Source: GCA-002688135 sp964536565
GTDB lineage: Bacteria; Patescibacteriota; Patescibacteriia; Magasanikbacterales; GCA-002688135
Length of the DNA stretch: 6,412 bases
Direction of reading: 5' to 3'
Assembly: GCA_964536565.1 (NCBI GenBank)
Contig: CAZHXK010000059.1
Location: 1 to 6,412 of the forward strand
Both the position numbers and the translations under genes were made by a program. Position 1 is the first letter of the stretch; each line of letters begins with the position of its first letter. The notes beneath the pieces were generated by a model. The model ran no database searches and was not told the origin of the DNA. It was given only the letters and a program-made list of their open reading frames with translations. Below are positions 1 through 4,879 of this stretch, piece by piece.

Positions 1-171
1 TTCTGTGTAGACGCTGAAGGAGCGCAAAGTATCTTTGATGTATGTATGAAATGGTTTGAGTTGGATGAGTCTGAAAAGCTACGTATGAGGATTGCCTGCC
101 ACGAGCATGCGCAGCAATTTGATCAGGTTTTGGTTTGTGATCGCGTACTCGACTTGTATGAGTCGTCATAA
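1..171 (+). CDS. C-terminal end of a probable GT4-type glycosyltransferase (5' partial)
   Basis: The frame is open from the first base and stops at TAA 169-171, leaving 56 residues of a gene that starts before the window. The piece has the shape of the last two helices of family 4 glycosyltransferases: an EGAQSIFDV segment where these enzymes have the nucleotide-sugar-side helix, then LDESEKLRMRIACHEHAQQF, matching the common pattern of 'D..lr..m...a...a..F', then a final helix ending DRVLDLYESS, matching '...l..lY'. Such enzymes transfer a sugar from a nucleotide donor to a lipid or glycan acceptor at the cytoplasmic face of the membrane. The catalytic part is not visible, so donor and acceptor cannot be named. 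Only 32 bp separate it from the next gene on the same strand, with a promoter-like box in the gap. The family call rests on a short helical tail and could be wrong; that this is a real coding end is likelier. Confidence 0.55.
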   Translation, partial: FCVDAEGAQSIFDVCMKWFELDESEKLRMRIACHEHAQQFDQVLVCDRVLDLYESS

Positions 172-187
172 TTTGAGATCATTGAGT

Positions 188-193
188 TATAAT
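188..193 (+). promoter_or_regulatory. -10 box (TATAAT) for the small membrane protein gene
   Basis: A perfect TATAAT lies 10 nt before the ATG at 204. Counting about 7 nt onward puts the transcription start at about 200, so the mRNA would have almost no leader. No convincing -35 box is present at 16-18 bp spacing (the best, around 165-170, is poor), and no Shine-Dalgarno precedes the ATG. The box is seen directly; promoter use is inferred. Confidence 0.5.
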
Positions 194-203
194 TCAATCG
201 TAT

Positions 204-470
204 ATGAAATTTCTAAAAAAATTGTTTTTGGGAGGGTTGCTTGGAGGTGCTGGATATATGATGTTCAGCAAAAAAGGAAAGGCAGTTCAAAAGGAAGTTA
301 AGGAGAAGGTACCGTTGATTTTGAAGGAGGCGAAGGCTCGGTATGGTAAGGGTAAAAAGACCCTAGATGAGGTTGTGGATGAGGTGGTAGAAGAGTGGCG
401 TCATGCAAAAAAACTCATGAATGAGACGTCGGCACCTATTAAGAGAGAAATTAAGAGACGAATGAAATAG
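204..470 (+). CDS. Small YtxH-like single-pass membrane protein
   Basis: This 88-residue protein starts with a short basic stretch (MKFLKK), then a Gly-rich hydrophobic segment at about residues 7-21 that can span or anchor in the membrane. It is followed by SKKGK and a long highly charged helix rich in Lys and Glu (residues 22-88). That order (glycine-zipper-like membrane helix, then 'kkGk....k.ev.ek' and a cytoplasmic charged helix) is the pattern of YtxH-like proteins, small envelope proteins of unclear biochemical role. The ATG at 204 is chosen because it begins directly before the hydrophobic segment and sits 10 nt after a TATAAT. There is no Shine-Dalgarno, so translation is probably leaderless. 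An overlapping 69-residue frame at 92-301 is rejected as a shadow. The protein has no catalytic motif. Its gene follows a glycosyltransferase-like gene and ends in a terminator about 90 bp later. Confidence 0.72.
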   Translation: MKFLKKLFLGGLLGGAGYMMFSKKGKAVQKEVKEKVPLILKEAKARYGKGKKTLDEVVDEVVEEWRHAKKLMNETSAPIKREIKRRMK

Positions 471-561
471 GTTATACACTTTGCAGGATGACGAACTTCG
501 GTTACACTACGTGCATGCTTGTTGTGGATAGGAGATGATCGCAGGTGCGATCAAGAAGGAG
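471..561 (+). other. 3' region with a stem-loop (536-553) ahead of the terminator
   Basis: About 90 bp separate the stop codon from the terminator. At 536-553 TGATCGCA and TGCGATCA form a perfect 8-bp inverted repeat around GG (or 7 bp with a four-base AGGT loop). It has no T-run, so it is not itself a terminator. It could protect the transcript 3' end, or belong to a small RNA of roughly 65-110 nt sharing the terminator at 562-582. Weak promoter-like boxes TTGCAG (481-486) and TACACT (503-508), 16 bp apart, are the only hint of a separate transcript. I see no tRNA, SRP RNA or known riboswitch in it. Confidence 0.35.
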
Positions 562-582
562 CCTCCCTTAGGGGAGGTTTTT
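562..582 (+). terminator. Intrinsic terminator after the YtxH-like gene
   Basis: CCTCCC (562-567) pairs with GGGAGG (572-577) around a TTAG loop, followed by TTTTT (578-582) and, after one G, TTTT. This is a compact GC-rich stem with a U-tract on the plus strand, placed to end transcription of the gene at 204-470. Confidence 0.85.
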
Positions 583-589
583 GTTTTAT

Positions 590-614
590 AAAAAAAGACC
601 ACCAATTGGTGGTC
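590..614 (-). terminator. Intrinsic terminator of the winged-helix protein gene
   Basis: GACCACCAATTGGTGGTC (597-614) is a perfect 18-bp palindrome. On the minus strand it is followed by a run of seven T (plus-strand A 590-596). It lies 10 bp after the TAG stop of the gene at 625-1938. It is separate from the plus-strand terminator that ends 8 bp away, so each strand has its own stop. Confidence 0.88.
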
Positions 615-624
615 TGCTCTATTA

Positions 625-1938
625 CTACTGCAGATCGCGAAGTTCCTGCATGGCTTCGCGTGTTGCGTCGATGTCTGCCTGTAGGGCTGCTTTTTTTTCA
701 GCCAAGGCTTCTTCGGCTGTCTGCGCACTTGCTGTTGCTGCGCTGAGGGTTACATCTATTTCATCGTAACATGCTCTCTTTTGCTCGATCCGCTGTGCTG
801 TCCGAACGAGTGTGTCAGCGAACTTGGGCGATCGTGCTCTTTCTGGCACGCGCTTGAGGATAGTTTCGGCTTGTTCCCATTTTTTGAGTTCAGCATCTGC
901 AATCTCGTGCTGCTTTTGGCATGCTGCGATCGCTTCGTCATTCTGAGGCGCTGCGCTGGTCAGGTTGTCTCGCACTGCTGTCAGTTCGGTAATACTTTCC
1001 TCCATGTCCTTCAGAATTGTTTCGAAATCGAAATCTGAGGCTTCAGGAGTGGGTTTCGCAGCTGGTTGTTCGTCGCTGGGCGTTTCAATTTCGGCTTCTG
1101 CTACGCCAGAGGCTGTGGGTTCATCACTGTTGGGCTGCATTTCCGGTTGGTCGGGGAGTTCAGTTGACGTTTTTGCTTTCATTGCGCCAGGGCTCTCGTA
1201 TTCGGATCGATCTGCTTCCAGCGCTTCTAGCAGGCTCTGTACTGTGTGATTGTGGCCAGGAGTGATGAGTCGGTACTTTATTCCTCGCTCCCGTTGAGAA
1301 TAACTGAGCTGAATGAGGCCTTTGGTTGAGAGGAACCTCAGTGTGTCAGCGAGTGTGCTTTTGGGGAGGGATAGCTTTTTGATCTCAGGACGTTCTTTTA
1401 TGTTGTTCAGTCCCTTGATAATCAGTGATGTGTTGCCGTGAGCTTGCTGTGCAGAGAATATGGATACGATGGCTCTTAGAACAGCAAGTCTTCGGTCGGC
1501 TCTCCTCTCACGCGCATTTTTGCGAGTACTAATACTCCGCTGAGGCTTCTTTGGATTGGCTTTCTTTTTCTTTGGCGAAGTCGTGGTTTGCTCGGGTTTT
1601 TTGTACGCCGAGTATAGACCTCCCGCCGGCACTCGAGCTAGCGTTTTGTCGATGAGATCGATACGTACAATGCTGCCGTACTGAGGGTGGTCGTTTTGCC
1701 GTCTGAGACGAATCGCGCCGAGCTGACCAAGTACCTGCATTCTCTTTTGTAGAATGCTGGCCTTGTTGAAGGGATATGTGTCTCCATGTTCTTTTTGGAT
1801 TTGAGTGATGAGACTGCGAATACCACCGTCAAATGAGCCATCTGCTCGCTCAAGTGTTTTTACCACCGCATGGAAAATTTCCTGCGAATCGTGGTTTGTC
1901 ATGGGTACTCGTTTCGACTTCTTCTGTGATACTGACAT
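625..1938 (-). CDS. Protein with two winged-helix domains and a C-terminal coiled coil
   Basis: This 437-residue protein is predicted to be soluble. Residues about 18-97 form a first winged-helix-like domain: helix EIFHAVVKTLERA, helix GGIRSLITQIQKEHG, helix with KASILQKRMQVLGQLGAI, then a wing ending YGSIVRIDLI. A very basic linker (113-150, with PKKKKANPKK) leads to a second one at about 148-228: helix RRLAVLRAIVSIFSAQ, helix SLIIKGLNNI, recognition-like helix KSTLADTLRFLSTKGL, wing RERGIKYRLI. Residues 245-302 are an acidic, Pro-rich disordered linker, and 303-437 is mostly charged helix suited to a coiled coil. A DNA-binding regulator or nucleoid/partition-type protein fits; I recognise no named family. 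The start is the ATG at 1938 because AAGGAG lies 6 nt before it; the ATG 16 codons upstream has no such site. The gene follows the uridylyltransferase gene by 72 bp and has its own promoter. Confidence 0.8.
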   Translation of the reverse strand: MSVSQKKSKRVPMTNHDSQEIFHAVVKTLERADGSFDGGIRSLITQIQKEHGDTYPFNKASILQKRMQVLGQLGAIRLRRQNDHPQYGSIVRIDLIDKTLARVPAGGLYSAYKKPEQTTTSPKKKKANPKKPQRSISTRKNARERRADRRLAVLRAIVSIFSAQQAHGNTSLIIKGLNNIKERPEIKKLSLPKSTLADTLRFLSTKGLIQLSYSQRERGIKYRLITPGHNHTVQSLLEALEADRSEYESPGAMKAKTSTELPDQPEMQPNSDEPTASGVAEAEIETPSDEQPAAKPTPEASDFDFETILKDMEESITELTAVRDNLTSAAPQNDEAIAACQKQHEIADAELKKWEQAETILKRVPERARSPKFADTLVRTAQRIEQKRACYDEIDVTLSAATASAQTAEEALAEKKAALQADIDATREAMQELRDLQ

Positions 1939-1944
1939 GCGATA

Positions 1945-1950
1945 CTCCTT
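1945..1950 (-). promoter_or_regulatory. Shine-Dalgarno AAGGAG deciding the start at 1938
   Basis: On the minus strand AAGGAG is followed by TATCGC and the ATG at 1938-1936. The 6-nt spacing is good and selects this start over the in-frame ATG at 1986, which would add 16 residues and lie upstream of the site. Confidence 0.75.
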
Positions 1951-1996
1951 GTTGAGTTGATTATGAAGTGAGTTGTGAGTGATCAAACTTCGTATA

Positions 1997-2025
1997 AGAC
2001 TAGCACAGTGTTATGAGGGTGTCAA
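1997..2025 (-). promoter_or_regulatory. Extended -10 promoter for the winged-helix gene
   Basis: On the minus strand a perfect TTGACA (2025-2020) is followed by exactly 17 bp and TAGTCT (2002-1997), preceded by TGC, an extended -10 TGn element. Transcription would begin near 1990, giving a leader of about 50 nt that contains the Shine-Dalgarno. The -35 box lies inside the last codons of the upstream uridylyltransferase gene, so the downstream gene can be expressed separately from it. Confidence 0.65.
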
Positions 2026-2769
2026 GATGGAATTTCGTGCTAATTCTGCGTATTTTTCGGCATAATTGAGCTGTTCTTTTGTGTTGATTCCAATGGCTTG
2101 TTCTGGAGGTATGGGGATTGTTTGTATGGATATGTTTTGTGAGACTGCACATTGGACAAGGTCGGTTATGTAGAACTCGGATTGAGCGTTTGTTGATGTT
2201 AGTGTGTGAATATTTTTACGTAGCCATTTCGTTTCGAAGTAGTATGGGGATGCGTTGACTTCTAGGACTTTCTTTTCAGTTTCGGTTGCATCTTTGAATT
2301 CAGTGATGCGATTAACCTTTTGATTCTCATCGCGAATTACGCGTCCCCAGTGATTGAAGAGATCGAATTCATCTAGGTAGTGTGGTACGCGTACGGTTCC
2401 GATGGCATGTGATGTGTGTGATACTGAGGTGAACGCCGAAAGAGTGGCGGGCTGTATAAGTGGATGGTCGCCGTATAAGACTAGAACTCGTGCGTGGGTG
2501 ACATGGGGTAGTGCTGATTTGAGGGCATGTCCAGTACCTAACTGCTGCTTTTGGTGTGCATACGAGACGGTTGTGCCTAATTCCCGCTCAATGTCGCTGA
2601 AATTTTCACCTACAACAACAATCGGTTTGGTTGTGTGTGGTGTTTTTGAGAGATTGTCGATCAAGTGTTGGATAATTGGCTTGCCGGCGATGGGCATGAG
2701 AACTTTTGGGACTGAGCTCATCATTCGTGAACCTTTTCCTGCTGCAAGTATAATTGGTTGAATATTCAT
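2011..2769 (-). CDS. glmU: GlmU-like UTP:GlcNAc-1-phosphate uridylyltransferase, single domain
   Basis: This 252-residue cytoplasmic nucleotidyltransferase should make UDP-GlcNAc (or a related UDP-sugar) from UTP and the sugar 1-phosphate, a precursor for peptidoglycan and other glycans. The Rossmann-like fold begins at once: LAAGKGSRM...VPKVLMPIAGKPI is the nucleotide-binding signature with its conserved Lys. Further GlmU landmarks follow in order: QQLGTGHA (uracil-binding region), VLYGDHPLI (metal-binding Asp), GRVIRD, EFKDAT, EVNASPYYF, NAQSEFYITDLV and GINTKEQL with the second metal ligand Asn. E. coli GlmU is about 456 residues; here the left-handed beta-helix acetyltransferase half is absent and a stop follows soon after the GIN motif. 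The acetyl step must be done elsewhere or the substrate is already acetylated. Substrate assignment is from GlmU resemblance and a different sugar 1-phosphate is possible. The ATG at 2769 has no Shine-Dalgarno but sits 8 nt after a TATGAT. Confidence 0.85.
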   Translation of the reverse strand: MNIQPIILAAGKGSRMMSSVPKVLMPIAGKPIIQHLIDNLSKTPHTTKPIVVVGENFSDIERELGTTVSYAHQKQQLGTGHALKSALPHVTHARVLVLYGDHPLIQPATLSAFTSVSHTSHAIGTVRVPHYLDEFDLFNHWGRVIRDENQKVNRITEFKDATETEKKVLEVNASPYYFETKWLRKNIHTLTSTNAQSEFYITDLVQCAVSQNISIQTIPIPPEQAIGINTKEQLNYAEKYAELARNSILTPS

Positions 2770-2777
2770 AGTGTTTA

Positions 2778-2788
2778 ATCATATCATA
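2778..2788 (-). promoter_or_regulatory. Overlapping TATGAT -10 boxes before the uridylyltransferase gene
   Basis: On the minus strand two TATGAT hexamers overlap by one base (2788-2783 and 2783-2778). The second is preceded by TGA, an extended -10. It ends 8 nt before the ATG, so the start of transcription would fall at or next to the start codon. No good -35 box is visible at the usual distance. No Shine-Dalgarno exists between the box and the ATG, which fits a leaderless mRNA. Confidence 0.5.
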
Positions 2789-2827
2789 TAGCTGATTTTT
2801 CTACTTAACTAAGAGGATTGATATACG

Positions 2828-2856
2828 TTGACAGGATTTCTTTTTTCTGGTATTCT
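2828..2856 (+). promoter_or_regulatory. Strong extended -10 promoter for the 628-residue orphan gene
   Basis: A perfect TTGACA (2828-2833) is followed by 17 bp and TATTCT (2851-2856), with TGG just before it as a TGn extension. Transcription would start near 2863, giving a leader of about 60 nt with a good Shine-Dalgarno. The spacer contains a T6 tract. A second, TGn-extended TATGAT (2874-2879) downstream could act as an alternative start point or a regulator site. Confidence 0.75.
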
Positions 2857-2911
2857 CTGGCGTGAGTTGATGATATGATTATCACGTCACAACGTAAGTT
2901 CATTTCATATT

Positions 2912-2917
2912 GGAGGT
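2912..2917 (+). promoter_or_regulatory. Shine-Dalgarno GGAGGT deciding the start at 2922
   Basis: GGAGGT ends 4 nt before the ATG at 2922. An in-frame TTG at 2910 would place the site inside the coding region and add four residues, so the ATG is preferred. Confidence 0.85.
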
Positions 2918-2921
2918 ACAT

Positions 2922-4808
2922 ATGGCAGAGGCGATCTATATTCGTCTTCCGACGATATCGGGTGGATGGGAGCGTCGTCAGATTGATCCTGATAGACTCG
3001 GACTTTCAACATTGAGCACGCTTTATGTGCGCACTAAGTCAGCTGGTAACGATTTGCATTTTATGCCGGTCTTTGGTCGTGTTGATGTAGATACGTCGAC
3101 GTTTGATACGAGCGTACTGGCTCAGAAGATTGATGAAGTGCTTGCGAGTACGAGGGCGTCAGTAGAGTCGAACTCTGAGCAGACGGCATCTTTGGTGCTG
3201 CCTTTGTTGGATCACGTGAGCCGTCTTCGCGAGGTGTTTGCCTTGATTGGGAGTGGTCGTGTTGATGAAGCAGATCATGTACTCACGGGTATTCTGTGGG
3301 ATATTAATGGAGTTGCTGTTGATGTGGCGGGGTCGGTAGAATCGACTTCTATGGAAGTGTCCGCATCTGAGTCCATTCGTAAGTCTTGGGAAACCACTAC
3401 TACGTTGACCGATGATATTAGACGCGCGTATGTGAGCTGGGATAAGGCAGCTTCGGACGTCCATGGGGCGATCGAGTTACTTGAGGGCATTGAAAACCAA
3501 CTTGATATGCTTGCGCAAGAGGCTCAAGCACGTGTCGTGCAGTGGGAGCAACGGAGTGGTCATGCTCAGGGATTATATGCAGAGGCTGTTGCGTTTCTAG
3601 ATGATCCTCAGGGTACGGGGGCTGATTGTTTTACTAACCGTGCAATCGCATATACTCGTCATCCGGAACGTTTCGAGCGTGCTGACATTGAGAAGGATAT
3701 TGCTAGAGCTCATGATCACATTCGATTGATCAGTGGTGAGTTGGAAACGATGACTTCTGTGTGGGACGAGGCGCGAACCTCTATGGTTGAACGTTCGCTT
3801 GTTTTGATGGAAGAGATTGATTGGGTTGCCGAACGACTCGAACAGGGTCGAGCATCATTCATTGAGATGCGAGATCGGCTTTTCGACGGGAAGTTGAAAC
3901 CCTATGAGATTCCAAATCCTATCGGTACGAAAAGTGAGTTTGTTCGTGTTGAAGAGTCTCTAGGTCAGACTCAGTGGGTACCGAGGCGAGTACGTGCTCG
4001 TTTGAAAGAGCATGCGGGATCGCTTCCACATCAGATTGGGACAGCTCCTGTGTTGCCTGATGTTTTGAGGCGTGCGATTAGTATGACTGAGCGGCAGATC
4101 GCGGTAATTGAGAACGACTGGACTCTGCTCGATCAAGCTAGGCCTCAGACGGAAGATCTTGGCTTCGAGATGCCTTCGTTTGCTGGGTTTGGTTTTAGTC
4201 CGGATGTTGACTCAGGTCATGATGAGGATGTTGCGGACGTGTCTGCGTTACCAGCCGCTCATTCTGCTGATGCGAATCGGACGAATGGACACGTTGTTGA
4301 TGCTGTTATTGCGCCTGTTCTTCCTCATGTGGAAGCGCTTGTTGATACGGGTCTACTGAGAACACAGGCTACATTACAGCAGGTGTATGAATTGGTTTTC
4401 TGTGTTGGTTATGTGCTGACATGTAATGAGAAGCCTTATGCGTGGACGAACGTTGGTACGCTTGGTCGCATCGTAAAACAACTTGATATTGTTGAGAACG
4501 GTGTGGTTGATGGCCATTTTCGATCGCTGGAATCTTTCATCATGCAGTCGCAGAATTGTGAGATGATATCTGAGGACCGTGATCGTGCCGAGGCATGGCG
4601 TCAGAGTGTTACGTACTGGTTGTGCCTCGAGAAGCCTTTTGGCAATCACAGACACTTGAGGGTGAGTCAGTGTGCCAAGGTAATGTGTATTCGTTTAATG
4701 AAAAAATATTCGTTGACGGCAAACAAGGTTAAGCATGCAAAACGAGCTGTGAAGACCGCGGATAAAGCTCGTCGTAGAAATCGTAATTCAGGTGCATCAC
4801 GTCGATAG
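2922..4808 (+). CDS. Orphan 628-residue coiled-coil protein with a Cys-containing C-terminal domain and basic tail
   Basis: I recognise no family. The protein has no signal peptide or membrane segment, so it is probably cytoplasmic. Residues 1-60 look like a small beta-containing domain (YIRLP, TLYVRTK, DLHFMPVFGRVDV). Residues about 62-320 are almost entirely helical, with heptad-like stretches (for example IELLEGIENQLDMLAQEAQARVV spans 184-206) compatible with a coiled coil. Residues 321-405 are a mixed segment with many Pro, and 406-465 an acidic, probably disordered linker. A folded C-terminal domain (466-598) carries Cys 494, 501, 546, 568, 584 and 589 and a helix pattern, WTNVGTLGRIVKQL then DGHFRSLESFIMQ, that might be a winged helix (low certainty). 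The tail from 600 is strongly basic (KARRRNRN), suggesting nucleic acid contact. It is expressed from its own strong promoter, divergent to the uridylyltransferase, and ends in its own terminator 4 bp after the stop. Confidence 0.82.
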   Translation: MAEAIYIRLPTISGGWERRQIDPDRLGLSTLSTLYVRTKSAGNDLHFMPVFGRVDVDTSTFDTSVLAQKIDEVLASTRASVESNSEQTASLVLPLLDHVSRLREVFALIGSGRVDEADHVLTGILWDINGVAVDVAGSVESTSMEVSASESIRKSWETTTTLTDDIRRAYVSWDKAASDVHGAIELLEGIENQLDMLAQEAQARVVQWEQRSGHAQGLYAEAVAFLDDPQGTGADCFTNRAIAYTRHPERFERADIEKDIARAHDHIRLISGELETMTSVWDEARTSMVERSLVLMEEIDWVAERLEQGRASFIEMRDRLFDGKLKPYEIPNPIGTKSEFVRVEESLGQTQWVPRRVRARLKEHAGSLPHQIGTAPVLPDVLRRAISMTERQIAVIENDWTLLDQARPQTEDLGFEMPSFAGFGFSPDVDSGHDEDVADVSALPAAHSADANRTNGHVVDAVIAPVLPHVEALVDTGLLRTQATLQQVYELVFCVGYVLTCNEKPYAWTNVGTLGRIVKQLDIVENGVVDGHFRSLESFIMQSQNCEMISEDRDRAEAWRQSVTYWLCLEKPFGNHRHLRVSQCAKVMCIRLMKKYSLTANKVKHAKRAVKTADKARRRNRNSGASRR

Positions 4809-4812
4809 CAGT

Positions 4813-4836
4813 AACTCCGCATATGCGGAGTTTTTT
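4813..4836 (+). terminator. Intrinsic terminator of the orphan coiled-coil gene
   Basis: AACTCCGCAT (4813-4822) and ATGCGGAGTT (4823-4832) form a perfect 20-bp palindrome; the T-run is 4831-4836. It begins 4 bp after the TAG stop at 4806-4808. Confidence 0.92.
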
Positions 4837-4840
4837 AATA

Positions 4841-4868
4841 AAAAAAATCCCCGACCGTAGTCGGGGAT
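4841..4868 (-). terminator. Intrinsic terminator of the GHKL/Ig-like gene
   Basis: ATCCCCGAC (4847-4855) pairs with GTCGGGGAT (4860-4868) around a CGTA loop. On the minus strand it is followed by seven T (plus-strand A 4841-4847, the last also in the stem), then further T beyond TATT. It lies 11 bp after the TAG stop of the gene at 4880 and is distinct from the plus-strand terminator next to it. Confidence 0.92.
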
Positions 4869-4879
4869 GTATATAAGTG

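Larger units (their letters stand above)
2776..2881. repeat. 11-bp inverted repeat TGATATGATTA flanking the divergent promoter region
   Basis: TGATATGATTA occurs at 2871-2881 on the plus strand and at 2786-2776 on the minus strand, 84 bp apart and pointing outwards toward the two divergent genes. Each copy contains TATGAT with a TGn extension. On the plus strand the copy also belongs to a dyad, TGATA-TGAT-TATCA (2871-2884). The copies may be paired -10 elements, paired regulator sites, or both. Confidence 0.4.

Noticed and set aside
471..560. tRNA, SRP RNA or riboswitch in the long 3' region
   Set aside because: I found no T-loop, anticodon-arm or SRP core sequence, and no pattern of a known riboswitch.
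535..591. 18-codon reading frame beginning ATG ATC GCA with AGGAG directly upstream
   Set aside because: The ribosome site abuts the ATG with no spacing, and the frame runs through the stem-loop and the terminator hairpin, so a chance frame is likelier.
1939..1986. Longer start for the winged-helix protein at ATG 1986
   Set aside because: It has no Shine-Dalgarno and would place the good AAGGAG site (1945-1950) inside the coding region; a start at 1938 fits the promoter and ribosome site.
1991..2484. 13-bp direct repeat CGTATAAGACTAG at 1991-2003 and 2472-2484
   Set aside because: One copy encodes the conserved VLVLYGD motif of the uridylyltransferase and the other covers a -10 region. A 13-bp match in 6.4 kb is about what chance gives.
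2402..2761. 119-codon plus-strand frame opposite the uridylyltransferase gene
   Set aside because: It lies wholly antisense to a well-supported enzyme gene and its product has no domain-like pattern.
2910..2921. TTG start for the orphan coiled-coil protein at 2910
   Set aside because: The ribosome site GGAGGT would overlap the first codons; the ATG at 2922 has correct spacing.
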